Assembly (NCBI RefSeq): GCF_024166365.1
Contig: NC_064825.1
Coordinates: forward strand, 99,214,480 to 99,278,479
Direction: 5' to 3'
Origin: Elephas maximus indicus
Lineage: Eukaryota > Chordata > Mammalia > Proboscidea > Elephantidae
Length of the DNA stretch: 64,000 nucleotides
Of the stretch, positions 48,054-60,252 are shown in pieces. The notes beneath the pieces were generated by a model. The model was not told the origin of the DNA and did not search any database. It worked only from the letters and a program-made list of their open reading frames with translations. Each line of letters opens with the position of its first letter. The stretch's first letter is position 1. Both the position numbers and the translations under genes were made by a program.

Positions 48054-48690
48054 TGTGAGATCCTTGAGAAAGAAGCTACCCTGAGAGCAGACAAACCGTG
48101 AAGGAACTTCAAGGGAGAGGCTGAGCCAGCTGGTCTCGTGATCTGCTTGGAAGATGGCTGTTTGGAAGATGAGGGCGGGATTTGTTTCCCAGCTCGGAGC
48201 CCTGTTAAGTGAGAGCCAGCAGTTCACGTTGGTAATATGTTTACTGTGGGAATGGTATCCCTAATCACATCTCGGAAATGGCCTAGTATCTTCCAGCAAA
48301 TTAAAACCAGCTGTGCTGGTGCTCACGGTGGTTTTGTCCATACGCAGTTTCTCTCCTGCCCTCCCCCCTTCGTTTGGTGGACTGTGTCTCTGGGGAAACC
48401 TGCACGTGTTTGTTCCTTGTGACTCCAGTGAAGCGGAGATGTAAATACACGTCAGCGACTGGAGCCTTCCGTAGTCACACAGCTGCCGAAAGCCAAACAG
48501 AGGTGTTTTCATGGAGCTTTGTTGAAGTCTGCCTTGACTCTTTAGCACCTGGACTTGTGTGCTATTGTAATGGAAAGCTGCATATTCAGGGAACACTCTG
48601 TGTTTAACCAGGACCCCTTGCCTGTCAGTCTTCCCGAGACACATTCAAACAGGTCACAGGCCTCCCAATAAAGAATGAAGGCAGTATCCT
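48054..48690 (+). other. ALKBH3: ALKBH3 3' UTR with AATAAA signal
   Basis: A canonical AATAAA lies at 48667-48672, about 615 bp after the stop, so cleavage is expected near 48685-48695. No transposon is recognised between the stop and this signal. No strong GU-rich element is evident downstream, so other polyadenylation sites are possible. Confidence 0.6.
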
Positions 48691-50165
48691 CCAGTCCAGC
48701 ATCTTCAAGCAGTCATCTGGATGACTTGTAATACAAGAGAACACTGTTCCCATAAAGGGAGGAATAATTGAGTGATGTCATGGGAAGAAACAGGCTGAAA
48801 TTGAGGCTGAAGAGCAGTAAATGGCCTGCTAGTGACAGCTGTTCCACATAGATTAGTTTCCCCTAGATAATTACTTGAGTCATTTGAACCCCAGCCAGAT
48901 AGGAGCGGGAGCAGTCCTGCAGGGAATAGACTCGGTTACCTAATAGTTCTCTTCCACCTTAGATTTCAGTAGCCCTGTGACTAAGGCTGTCTTCTGACTC
49001 AGTGTTCTGTATACAAGTTCCTGAGATACAAGGGTTAGTCCATGATGTCACCGAGGCTCCCAAAACAGAACAAGAGTGGGTGCCCCTTATTGCATCATAA
49101 AAGCACGTGTCTTCTTGACCTCTTGACTTAGGAGCAGTGTGTCAGATTAATTCCCAAACAAGATACGGAAAACCTAAGAGAAAGAAAATGAGTTTAGGTG
49201 AATGAAAATAGGGCAAGAGACTTAGAGTTCACCTAGCTTCTTTGGAGAAAATTTACAGAGCCATCTTGCTTTTTGTCCTGTTTCCTTTCCCCACTGTAAA
49301 ATTGATGATCCCCATGACCATGGTAAAGTGCCAAAGGTGGGGAAAGCTCTTACTCAGAACTGAGATGTAGCGCTGTGCCTGGCCGGCCTCTCTTTTCTGC
49401 CAGGCTTTCTGGCTTCTTGCATTGTAGTCATTGTTAACATAGTAGTACGTGCATAGCTGCTTTCTGGAAGTACTGAATGCTTTATAAAATCTAGGCATCC
49501 TCCTAAGCCTTCCTATGAAGGAAGTACAAATCACCATAAAAATAAACTAAAACCTATATTTAATTCCTAGCTGTTCTCCCATTAAAACAAACAAAACCTG
49601 TCCAGGATGGTGCAGCCAGGGTTGGCTATGAGTTTGATGCATGACGCAGGAAATTTGTCTTCTATTCCTGTAAGTGAAAGAGCTGGCAAGCGGCTCCAAG
49701 CCTTACAGCATCTCTGCTGATGCCTCAGCTGCAGATTTGAGCGCTATGCCCATCACTGCTGCGTCCGTCAGGGAGACTGGGTCTTACTCTAACGCAGACA
49801 GGTCGGGCCAGCACCAGAGAGCCTCAGTCTGAGAGCAGCAAATCTGAGGTTTTGTTTCTTGCTGTCACCACAGACACCATATGCCAGAACTGCCATTTTT
49901 CCCACCACTAAGCTAATGTTTCTTCTGAAATGTCAAGTAAGTACTTGGCATAGAGTGAAAGCAACAGGCAGGGTTTTAGGAATGGACAGGAATCCCAGAC
50001 CATGGCAAAGCAGGAGCCATGTGCAGCGACCCTGTTGCTATGTTTTACTGGTAGCAGACCTTACTAGGAATTGGAGGTGAAGGCACTGCTAACATTACTT
50101 GAAAAACAGAGGAAGCAATATAATAGTGGTAATGTGAGGAAGAAGAATAGGTTTGGTTTTTTTAG
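48691..50165. other. Downstream flank: no feature recognised
   Basis: About 1.5 kb after the ALKBH3 poly(A) signal without gene-like or transposon-like sequence that I can name. Confidence 0.45.
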
Positions 50166-50430
50166 CTGCCCTCTTTTAGAGCTTCAACAACTTGCCAGGT
50201 ACTGTCCAAGGTGCTTTTTTAATACATAATCCCTAATAGGGTCGCTATGAGTCCGAATCGACTTGATGGCAGTGGGTTTGGTGGTTTTTTTTTTTTTTTT
50301 TTTAATCGTCACCACGGCCCTGCAAGAGAGAGCTACTCTTCCCATTCTAGGAAACTGAGTCTCGGAGAGGTTCAGTAATGTAGCAGGACTTGTAAGCAGC
50401 AGAGACAGAATTCAGACAGCTCTACTCCTT
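50166..50430 (+). repeat. MIR split by an AfroSINE tail fragment
   Basis: The MIR left part (AACTTGCCAGGTACTGTCCA) is followed at 50233-50303 by an AfroSINE 3' end (AGGGTCGCTATGAGTCCGAA) with a T-rich end, then the MIR resumes (CTAGGAAACTGAGTCTCGGA). Only the last ~70 bp of the SINE are present, so it was 5' truncated on insertion. Confidence 0.8.
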
Positions 50431-53400
50431 ACATCTGTGTGCTTTCTCCCCCTACCATGTGGAGTTTAGGCTGGGTAGTCAGCAGGCATCCCTGGGGTCC
50501 TGAGGTTCAGGGTGTGCTCCTGCAGGGCTGGCACCCAGTTTACCCTGACACCCTGCTGCCACAAATGACTACCAGGATGCCTCATTTGCTGCCTGGCTTT
50601 CCTGTAGTCAGGGCAGGTGTCTGCTCTTTCCTTCACCATTAGCAGCTCCAAGTTGGAACTGTGCTACTGGCTAGGCTAGTAATTGACCATGTACCCAGGG
50701 AAGCTCATTTTTTTGGGACAGAATCAAATTTCTGGTGAGTTAAGACAAATTCTCAGTCAACCTTCCTGAGGCAAATGACTGAGAGCAGTGTGTCCTGACC
50801 ACATCCAAGCAGACACACCTGGAAACGTTCAGAGGTACATGCATGGGTTTTTCCCTCATGGGCTCTTCCTCTCCTGTTTTTATCTATAAGTACATTTGGG
50901 GACTCTGGATGACACCCAGATTCAGCGCCAGGCTTCTTCATGGTATTTACCAACGCCAGGACTCCACCCGCAGGCTCTGATCAGCAGAACCCAAAGCAAC
51001 AGACAAGGCCACATATTAACAGTGTCTTGACAGCATGCAGCTTGCCTCAAAGCATGGGTCCAGAACAGTATGACACTTAGCATCAGTGTAATTTCTGTGT
51101 AGATTGTATCCCCAGCATTGAAATCAGGGTCCACATTGATACATCCTTGACTAAACCGCTTATTCACGTGACATTGACGATTCTTCCTGAGCTTGGGTCA
51201 CAGCTAAGAAACCTGCTGTTTCACTGGGGCACTTGCTGGGTGCCGCCCTAGCGTGCCAGCAGGTCTGTCTGGACCTGGCTCAGTCGCCGGCACCATCTCC
51301 TGGATTGTACCGTGGCGACCCCGAAAGAGTTAACCAGGCACTGCACCAAACAGGACGCTCCAATTGGTGGTTTTCGGAGACTGCCCTGAGGAATGAGGGT
51401 CCCTGCCCCGCTGGAAATATTTCTTCCTTGAGTTCTGGCAGCTTTTACTTGGCTGCAGAATATCTAGGACCACTTTGCCTTTTCTGGTCATAAACACTTG
51501 TAGTGCTGAATCTGAAGCCTTGATTATTTTTCTTAACAGTGCCTTTGAAAAAGCCGAATGTTTCCATGGTGACGCATTCTGTTTGTTTAAATCTTCATTT
51601 ATACGTGGTTCCACCCACATGCTTCTCTTCAAAGGGGCCTAGCCTACAACCGCCCCTTCTCTTCCTTCCCATTCTTCTCTTTGGAAGGAACCCCCGTATG
51701 AGACCCCTGTCAAAGTTGTGCTGCTGGAATTCGTTTGTAGATAGAGTTCTGTGTCGGGGGGAAAGGACTTTGATGCTTGTTTGTTAGTTTGTGGAACACA
51801 GACTAACGATAGCTTTAAAAGCTAGTTTGGTGCTGTGCCACGGTATAAAAGCCTCCCCCAGCGTTGAACAGAACCCATGCATGGGCTGGGCTGTGTCTTA
51901 GTGTGAAAGCTGAAGGGGCCTGCCAGAGCAGTGTAGGAAAACAGGATAAAGGAGCTGCTGCCTTTGTCGCCAGAAAGGTGCTTTTCTCCAGTGAGCCTAC
52001 AGAGAGGTATGTGGCACCGATGCCACGTTGCAGTTATCTCTGTGCTATTACGGCCCTCATTGTAAGGGTGATGCCATGCACCCCTCTGCTCTAGGAACGG
52101 TCCCTGTTGTCATGTGACCTGTAGAAGTGTGGACATGTCTTCATTGCTCAGGCAGGGCCCTGGCCTCTGACTCTACTGACTAACTCTGGACACAGATTCT
52201 CCGTTTCTTGAAAGGGAAGAAAAGGTGAAAAGTTGAGAAGCAGCTTAGAGAGTATTTACTCTGCTGGGGCTGTCACAGCTATAATCTCATATATATTCCT
52301 AAAAACAACCCTGAAACTTTTTTTTTTGTTTTAAAAATGAGGAAATGAGGTACCCAGGGGATTTAACAGACACAGGTCTTGTCTCCCAGGGTGGGCTGGA
52401 AGAGCCCTGAGTGGTTAACCTTGCTGGTGGGCATTTAGTGTAGTCTCTAGAACCTCTTCCCCTTCCCCTGCAGCCAGTGTCCCCCGGGGGCTGGAGCGAG
52501 GCTACGCTTTCCTGGCCCCTTCACAAGGCAGCATCACGCAGACTCCTGTCCTTGCTTGGGAGCCTGGGCAGAAGCTCTCCAGTGGCCAGGAAGCAGGAGG
52601 AAGTGGTGGGCCGAGTGAGGGGCTCCCAAGGGCCGCATGATCAAGTTGCAATTAGCCGCCCACTGCAGGAAAGGCGTGGGCGAGTGCTGTGACAAGCGCC
52701 TGTAAGGCGGCAGTGCCTGTGATTATCCAGATGCCCCCAAAGAACAGCTCACGGGATCCACACAGCCGCCAGGGCTAGATCTGGCCAAAACGTCCTGCAG
52801 CAGTTAATAGCTGAGACCCAAGGGCTGCCTTGTCCTCCAAGAGCCTGCAGCAGACAGGCGTCCCCTAGCTTTGCATGCTGCTGACTGACTGTGAGCTGCT
52901 GGCTGACTGTGAGCCGGCTTCTCTGGGCCTGTAAGGACACCAGCCTCTGCTACCAGCTCTTGTTACCTTTACTTGGAGAGTGGGGATGGGACCAGCTAGG
53001 TAGGAAGTGATTCTACACCCTTGAAGTGTGATTCAAACAATGTGGGGTAGGTGGATGAAGGATGCTATGGGAGGCTCCACAAACCTAGGACCAGGGGTAT
53101 TCAGCTGCTGGGACCACCGAGGCAGGACTCAGGAGTCAGGGCAAGTAGAAGAGGCCAACAGAAGTCCCTTACTTCATGCCCTTGTTGGTTAGAGAAAACT
53201 TTCCTAGAATGTTTCCTTTGAAAATGTATAAAGGTTAGCCGCTGATTTCTGCCCAGCAACCTCTCTCTCTGACCATTAGCCTCACTCCTCTATTCACCTG
53301 GCCTTAGAGGGGAGGGGGACAGCTAGCCTAGAGGTGAGAAACAAGGACTCTGCCCCCTCCATCTGCTGTAGATGTGTGGCTGCCATTGTCTCTTGGGCTT

Positions 53401-53852
53401 GTGTTGCCCTTTGTGTCCCCAAAGCCCTGTGAGGGTGTCAGAGACTATTGAACAGATGAGGAAACAGGCCCAGAGGGGGTTATGTACTCATTCAAGGGCC
53501 ACCCAGGGAATGAGAGGCAAAGGGAGCATCAAGACCCTCATTAAGGGCCTAGACCAGTGTTCTTCCTGCCACGAGGTTCTAGAACCTGCTGACAAGGCCA
53601 CATTGCCTGCTAGAACAGCCCTCAAGGAGCAGTATTGATGGTGTGTGCTGGCCACGGTTGGGTGGCTCAATATGTGGCAAGGATCCCAGCCACAGCTTGT
53701 GGCACACTGTCCTGCTGAAAAGAGCTCTGCACCAACCGATAAAGGAGGTTAGCTGGATAATTTCAGCCCAGAGTGGCCCGGGTTCACCTTTCCAGAGGGG
53801 GGATGTGCCCCCTCTTGTCATCACAGTCCTGTCTGCCGGAGGGAATTTGTTG
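50431..53852. other. Gene-free stretch with small MIR pieces
   Basis: MIR-like pieces at about 52250-52380 (AAAATGAGGAAATGAGGTAC) and 53430-53525 (ACAGATGAGGAAACAGGCCC). The remainder is moderately GC-rich and unassigned. A TATAAAA at 51844-51850 has no supporting gene. Confidence 0.4.
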
Positions 53853-54190
53853 TTTTTGTTGTTAGCTATTGTCGAATCTGTTCTAACTCATAGCGGCTCT
53901 ATGTACAACAGAATGAAATACTGCCCAGTCCTGCGCCATCCTCACAATTGTCGTTATGCTTGAGCCCATGGTTGCAGCCACGGTGTTAATCCATCTCCAT
54001 GAGGGTCTTCCTCCTTTTTGCTGACCCTCTACTTTACCAAGCTTGATGTCCTTCTCCAGGGACATCATGACAATGTGTCCAAAGTATGTGAGACAAAGTC
54101 TCGCCATCCTTACTTCTAATGAGCATTCTGGCTGTGCTCCTTCCAAGACAGATTTCTTTGTTCTTCTCTCAGTCCATGGTATATTCAAGG
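53853..54190 (-). mobile_element. RTE LINE 3' end, minus strand
   Basis: The reverse complement matches the RTE C-terminal and 3' tail seen at 40960-41272. The minus frame 54188-53883 contains LTYFGHIVMMSLEKDIKLGK and the GGRPSWRWINTV region. The tail lies at the left end (TTGTTGTTAGCTATTGTCGA). Confidence 0.92.
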
Positions 54191-54269
54191 AAGCAGCTAT
54201 GAGCTCCTCCCTCCTAGCCTCACATCTGCTAGGATTACTGCCGCAGCCCTTGTGAGGAGAAAGAGCCTC

Positions 54270-54430
54270 AACTTGGGATCACAGCTCTGACCTTCCTAGC
54301 TGAGTCATCTCAGACCAGTCAGTCTCTGAGCCTCAGTTTCCTCAGCTGTGAAAAGGACACAGAACCAGCCACCTCTCAAGGGTCTTGTGAGGGTTGAGAT
54401 CATACACGTGATGTGCCTAACAGTAATGTG
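54270..54430 (+). repeat. MIR
   Basis: ACTTGGGATCACAGCTCTGA, GAGCCTCAGTTTCCTCAGCT and GTCTTGTGAGGGTTGAGATC form a typical MIR in plus orientation. Confidence 0.8.
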
Positions 54431-55169
54431 CTTAGTCCTGTAATCTTCTTAAGTGGGACATTTCACATGCTCAGTTGCTGGGTGGACGATCCCCCTCAGC
54501 TGACTGGTGGTCTTGGGCCCTGCCCTCCCTTTGGCAGGCTCTCCAGGTGCCTGAGTCTCTGTTGCAGTCAGCAGGGGGAGGTCCAGAGGCTTTCGGGAGG
54601 ATGGTGAAAATGAAAATGGCGCATGAGTGAGGCTGATCCCATTAAGATCCCGCTGCACTTAAGCCTCTCCTGGGAAGTTCTTTAGACCAAGCTGAAGAGA
54701 GCTCCCAGATGCCGAAGTGGCCTCACACTGATGCTTAGCTCGCTCTCGGCTGCCCTGCCACATGCTCCCCAGGTAATTGATTCCCTAATGCCTGGTCCCT
54801 GGCCTGATTCCATGGCCTTGTCCCCCTCAGGCCAGTTCTTGACGTGTCCCAGATGAGCGAGCAGGTCACCAACCAGGCCACACCACGCCCGGCCGGTCTT
54901 CATTGTTTTCTTGTCTTCGCAGGCCATTTTTCAACTCTGTGCAGAACTCCTTGGCCTGGAAGATTAAACAAGATTACCAGGCTGGAATTCTGTTCAAGAC
55001 CGACCAGGGCTTTTATGTTCAAAAATTGTGTGCCACAGGCAATGGGGCCACACAAAAGGAAGGCACAGTCCTTTCCATTACCGAGAGAAGTAAACCGGGG
55101 TGGCTTTTATTTTCTTTTTCAAAATTAGGCTTGTTTTTTCTTTTTTTCTTGCCACAAAAGGAGTATGTG

Positions 55170-55437
55170 TTCTTTGCAAGAAATTAAAAAGAAAGACAAA
55201 CAAAAAGAAAAAAAAATCGTTTGTAGTTTCACAACCCTGAGATGACAACTGTTTACACTTTTCTGTGTATTTGTATGCTTTTTCAAAAAACAAATAAGGT
55301 CATACTGAGCTTACGGTATTACAGCCCTTTTTCACTTACTGTGTACATTGGTGCCTGGCATTAATTACTGTTCCTTAACATTATTTTGAGTGGCTACATA
55401 GTATTCCACTATCTAAGTGTATCTTTATTTAACCAGT
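55170..55437. mobile_element. Old LINE 3'-region fragment
   Basis: AAATAAGGTCATACTGAGCT, ATTTTGAGTGGCTACATAGT and TATTCCACTATC followed by TATTTAACCAG resemble the same old L1-type pattern seen at 20040-20330. Family and orientation not fixed. Confidence 0.5.
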
Positions 55438-55857
55438 TGCTTAAACCCCTATGCCTTCGAATTGATTCTAAGTCAGCAACCCTGTAGGACAGACTAGAAC
55501 TGCCCCCGTAGGGTTTCCTAGGCTGTAATCTTTACAGAAAGGAGCCCTGCTGGTGAAGTGGTTAAAGCACTTGGCTGCTAACTAAAAAACTAGGCAGTTT
55601 GAACCCACCAGTGGCTCCATGAGAGAAAGATGTGGCAGTCTGCTTCTGTAAAGATTACAGCCTTGGAAACCCTATGGGGCAGTTCTGTCCTGTCCTACAG
55701 GGCCACTATGAGTCAGATTTGACTCCTTGGCAACATGTTTGGTTTCTGGAATCGTTACAGGAGAAGACTGCCAGGTCTTTTTCTGCGAAGCCACTAGTGG
55801 GTTCTAACCTTTGGGTAAGCAGCCGAACGCTTAACCACTGTGCCACCAGGGCACCTT
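55438..55857 (-). mobile_element. AfroSINE (minus) split by a second AfroSINE (plus)
   Basis: Outer element: tail part 55438-55535 (CTTCGAATTGATTCTAAGTC to GGCTGTAATCTTTACAG) and head part about 55750-55857 (GAGAAGACTGCCAGGTC to CACTGTGCCACCAGGGCACC), both minus. Inner element: plus, see its own entry. The break is within the middle block of the longer AfroSINE variant. Confidence 0.92.
55536..55748 (+). mobile_element. AfroSINE nested inside another AfroSINE
   Basis: GGAGCCCTGCTGGTGAAGTG head to GAGTCAGATTTGACTCCTTG tail, longer variant. It is flanked by AATCTTTACAG (left) and AATCGTTACAG (right), an 11-bp duplication with one mismatch taken from the outer element. Confidence 0.92.
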
Positions 55858-56029
55858 ATCAGTCCCCTGGCATTGGGTATTTAGATTGTGGTTGAGATCG
55901 ATGATGTTTTTGCTATTAGTGTGCTTGATTTGGGGAATTATAAGACTAGATGGTGGGAGGCAGGGTGCTGTTGGAGTGAAGAACCCAGGCTTGGGCCTCA
56001 TTCAGACCTCCAAACAATCAAAAGAGCAG

Positions 56030-56215
56030 CTGACACTTTCAGAGAGCCTGAATTATGTGCCATGCACTGTGTTTAGTGCTTTACATATATTAACTCATGA
56101 TTCGTCAACCCTCACAACAGCCCATGAAACAGGTACTATTTTTATCCCCCTTTTTACAATTGAAGAAATGGAGGCTCAGTGTCTCCTCTTATTGGCAGCA
56201 TAGCTGTGTGCAGCC
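56030..56215 (+). repeat. MIR
   Basis: GAATTATGTGCCATGCACTG, CATATATTAACTCATGATTC and CAATTGAAGAAATGGAGGCT form a MIR in plus orientation. Confidence 0.75.
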
Positions 56216-57734
56216 TTCAGTGTTAAGTCCTAGTGCACATCTATGATTGCCCCCTAGAGTGGGGTCACTGGCCCTGGGGAAGGCTACACGTATTTTTAAG
56301 GCTTTGAGTACATAATGTAAATGGCTTTCCAGAAAGATCACACCAATTTACCCTCCTCCCAATGGTGCTGGAGCATATCTGAGAATCTCATGCCGTGCTT
56401 TACTTGCCAACTGTGTGCCAGGTCCTACCTCCGTGCTTTATAGAGGTTCTCTCCTGAAGGGCACAGGGTACGCAAGCACTTAAGACATCTTAGCATTGTT
56501 GTTGTTGTTATATCTTTTATCATCTAGTGAGAAAACCAGACACCCACTTGAAGTACGTCAATGATGAGGTGAAAGTGACAAATGATACTGAAGAATGACA
56601 GTGACATAGGGGTCCTGACAACAAGTGCTGCAGTAGTGAGAGGAACGTGCAACGTGGTGTGGGCGTGGTGGTCAGGGAAGGTGATGGTGGAGGAGGCACT
56701 CGGAGAATGGATAGGAAGACCCTGTGAATGATAGCCTGTGAGCGGCGAGGAACCTGGGTGGCCTGACTCAAGGGCTTGTGGTGGGGAGTGACAAGTAGGA
56801 GTGATGATGAGAGGAAGACAGGCCCACATCAGCCCCAGGAGCCTCGTTAGGCAGAGGGCCTGGCAGTGGGAGCCACTGAGGGCTAGGAGAGCGACTACCA
56901 GGCTGAGCAGGATGGAGTGAGGGGACAGGACTGGAGGTGGGAAGACCTGTTGGGAGACCCTTAAAAGAGGCCTCGTGTAAGTGGCCTAGTAGGTGCCTGT
57001 GGGAGTGGCAGGGAGAGAAGATATTGGGCTTTCAGGTACCAGTAATGCCGCTTTGTCCCATGAGTACTGAAGCAAGAAAAAAGCAGACACAGAACTCAGA
57101 GATCTAAGGTCAAAATATAAACATTATTACTGATAGAGCTAGATTGGAATGTCCATGACCACAGTCAGACTTCTTGATACTCCTCCGTCAAGTCTAGACC
57201 TTGGGGCATCCTGTTCAAGGAACAGTCTACACAGTAGGGCTGGCTTGTCCCTGACCCCCTGCCAGGAGAACATTGGCTCCCCCACTGAGCCTGCAAGTGA
57301 GGAGGGGAAGTGGGCCTCCGGACTTCACAGAAGTTGAAGTTGAAAGGTGGCCCTCCCATGTGGGGGCCCTGGGAGGTAAGCAGCAGGCACACTGTCTAGG
57401 TGCAGGCAGATCTGAAAGTGGGCAGGAAAGGGCCTGATTCCACTTGCCCCCATTTCAGCTTCATCTCCCAAGCTCCCTTCTCAGGTTAAGTTACTCCTCC
57501 TTTCTTGGGAAATAGAGAGTAAGGGGCATCAGGAGAAGAGTGGATGTTGCCTTCCCAATAGTCTTCCTGGGAGTGGAATTGTTTCCTCATCACAACATAA
57601 GGATAGAATCCTTCCCCCTCCCAGCCCTGCCATCCACCACCACCTTCCCCCAGCCCAATCCAAGATGTTTTGTAGGAAAGGCCATCAGCAATCATGGTGG
57701 CAGGGGAGTGCAGTGGCATAAATTTGGTCTCAAC
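56216..57734. other. Unassigned stretch with old repeat-like pieces
   Basis: At 56290-56370 old L1-like wording (CCAGAAAGATCACACCAATT). Between 56510 and 57010 an old repeat-like stretch shows GGGAGCCACTGAGGGCTAGG and related phrases. No gene seen. Confidence 0.4.
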
Positions 57735-57885
57735 CCTACCTGGTTCTAGTCCCAGCTCCTCCACTTACTGTGGCAAGGCCTTTGGCAGATTTCTCATCCT
57801 GAGTTTCTCCATCTGTAAACCAGGGATAAGAAAACCCATCCCACAGGGTTGTTGCTGGGATTGAGTGAGACCATGTTTATCTGTC
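57735..57885 (+). repeat. MIR
   Basis: TAGTCCCAGCTCCTCCACTT, GAGTTTCTCCATCTGTAAAC and CACAGGGTTGTTGCTGGGAT are MIR core and 3' wording. Confidence 0.8.
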
Positions 57886-58309
57886 TCGGTACTGGCAGCT
57901 AGCAGCTGCCCACCGACCTGGAGTGTTGGGTGACAGTGGCCGCAGGGGGGCCTGGGCTAACAGGGCTTTGGATGGGTCTCGCTGCAAAGGAAGGACTGCT
58001 GTGTAGATTAGAAGGAAAACAGGCCTTGGGGGAGGGAGGCCCCAGTTAGGTAGAGAGAGACTGGGGAGGCATCTGCTCAGGGGCAGTTGTGGAGGGGGAT
58101 GAAAGGGAGTGTGGAAAGGAACCTGCACCTGGGATATTCCCTTAGGGAAGGATGGAGGAGGAAAAGGAGACAGAAGGAACAACCCGAGAGGAAGGGGCAC
58201 CTGAGAACATTCTGTCACAAGAGCCAAAAGCAATGACTGACTCCCACCTCCATCCCCAAGATGAAGCCGGGGTTTTTCTCTCTCTAGCCTGTGAACAACA
58301 AAGGACAAG

Positions 58310-58905
58310 AGCCCAGAAGGTTGTTAGCGTCCAAGGTTAAGAAGGTCATTAAGACTGCATCGGCCTGAGACCAGAAGAGCTATATGGTGCACAGCTACAA
58401 CCGCTGACTTCACTGACAGGGAGTGCAACGGAGAGTCCCTGAGGGAGCAGGAGAGCAGTGGGATGCAAACCCCAAATTCTTGTAAAGAGATTAGACTTAA
58501 TGATCTGACTGAGACTAGAAGGACCCCAGATGTCATGGTCCCCAGACCTTTTGATAGCCCAAGACAGGAACCATTCATTCTCAGAGCCAACTCTTCAGAC
58601 AGGGATTGGACTGGACCATGGGATAGAAAGTGATACTGGTGAGGAATGAACGTCTTGGATCACATAGACACATGAGACTATGTTGACATCTCCTGTCTGG
58701 AGAGGAGATGAGAGGGCAGAGGGGGTCAGAAGCTGGCCGAATGGACAGGAAAACAGAGAGTGGAGGGAAGGAATGTGCTGTATCATTAGGGGGAGAGCAA
58801 CTAGGAGTATATAGCAAGGTGTATATAAATTTTTATATGAGAGACTGACTTGATTTGTAAACTTTCACTTAAAGCACAATAAAATCTGAAAAAAAAAAAA
58901 AAAAG
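58310..58905 (+). mobile_element. L1 3' UTR, divergent subfamily
   Basis: Same order of blocks as the other L1 3' ends in the window (AGAGGGTCC-like segment, GATCTGACTGAGACTAGAAG, CAGACAGGGATTGGACTGGA), then GGGAGAGCAACTAGGAGTAT and TTGTAAACTTTCACTTAAAG, AATAAA and a pure A tract at 58888-58903. It differs markedly from the 42450-42912 copy, so it belongs to another subfamily or is older. Confidence 0.8.
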
Positions 58906-58944
58906 ATTAAGAAACCAGGCATCTGAAAAGTACTGGGTAAGTAG

Positions 58945-59065
58945 TGTCCAGTCATCAGGAGACTGGGCCCTCGTCCCGTTTCTGGCTGCTGTGTAGCCCT
59001 GCGTAAAGCCTTTTCCTTCCCTTAGCCTCAGTTTCCCTGTCTGTAAAATGCAGAATTGAACTACC
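58945..59065 (+). repeat. MIR fragment
   Basis: CAGTTTCCCTGTCTGTAAAA preceded by CTGTGTAGCCCTGCGTAAAG is MIR wording, plus strand. Confidence 0.7.
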
Positions 59066-59720
59066 TTAATGTTGTTTTAGCTTTTTGACATACACATTTA
59101 ATGAAAACTAAAGCTTCATGAAACAAAACTTAATTGCATGTGTTTACTCTGATGTATTCTGTTCCATTTATGTATCATTTAAAAATGCTGGTGACAGCCC
59201 CTAAACCGATGATATGCTGACTAATGGGTCCTGAGCCACGGTCTCAAAACACTGAACCCGCTTATCTAGAAGGTTCCTCCCTGCCCTGGCGGGCTGCGGT
59301 TCTGTCCCATTTCCTCCAACCTCACCATCCCATCAGCTGAGCCTTTGTGGCTTTCTTCTTTGTATTCTTCAAGCAGATACTGGAGACTCTTGATTGACAG
59401 TGTGGCCATGATCCATCTCAGTCTTCTGGCCACCTGGCTGGATGCTTCCTCCTCAGTCTCATGAGCTATGGCATTCTCTTGCCATGGCACAGGAAGGAGT
59501 GGGCTTGGATGTAATTCACACTCCCCTCCCTACCCCACTCCTGATTCTACTGCTCAGGCCAGAGGACACCAGTCCTCTCTCTGGAAAAGGTATGGGGAAA
59601 TAGAGCCTGGCTGCCAGTAATTCCAGGCCCTTCCCCAGGCTCAGCAGCTTCATCTTCACTTTTGTCCCTAAATCCAAGCGCCACCATCCCGGTAGATGCC
59701 GGTGAGTGAGAAGAGCTGAC
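59066..59720. other. No feature recognised
   Basis: About 650 bp of unique-looking sequence; small minus-strand open frames (59266-59490, 59516-59747) match nothing I know. Confidence 0.4.
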
Positions 59721-59910
59721 AGACTTGGATTCAAATCTCACCTCCACCTCTGCCTGGCTGTGTGGCCTTGGGAAAGTTCCCTAACATCTCTGAGCCTGTT
59801 TCCTCAACTAAAACTTGGAAATAATAATAGCCATATTGGAGGGTAAACTTTAGGATGAGATGATGCATACAAGGTGCTTTGCTTTGGGGCCTGGCATGAG
59901 GGGGGTGCTC
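59721..59910 (+). repeat. MIR, nearly complete
   Basis: GACTTGGATTCAAATCTCAC, CTGTGTGGCCTTGGGAAAGT, CTCTGAGCCTGTTTCCTCAA and AAGGTGCTTTGCTTTGGGGC follow MIR from start to end. Confidence 0.88.
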
Positions 59911-60252
59911 AGGAAAAACTCATTCCTATAACTGCCCTCTCCATTCCCATGTTTCCCTTTGAGAGAACACTCCAGCAGGAGAAATGACAGCTGTTACCAC
60001 CTTGAAAAAGGAAGGGGGAAATGCCTTCAACAGCCAGGGGCAGGCCAGGCAACATCAGAGAGAGGCTGCCTTAAGTCGAGTGCCCTGGAAGTCACCCTTA
60101 CTCACCCCCACCCCAACATACCAAAAATGCAGAGACTGGGACACAGCTGGAACCTCTGTCCATGGTGCAGCCTGAGGCAGCGTCCGAGGAGGAACATAGG
60201 GTTCTAGGGAGAACAGCCTTGCTGGGTCCCAAAAAGTGGGCCAGTAACTACT

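Noticed and set aside
54903..55187. Possible exon with frame FFNSVQNSLAWKIKQDY after a TTCGCAG-like acceptor
   Set aside because: Looks exon-like at first (acceptor at 54921), but no donor or partner exon and no protein that I recognise.
57877..58308. 143-aa minus-strand frame
   Set aside because: Pro/Leu-rich, overlaps a MIR at its end and an opposite frame; no recognisable domain.
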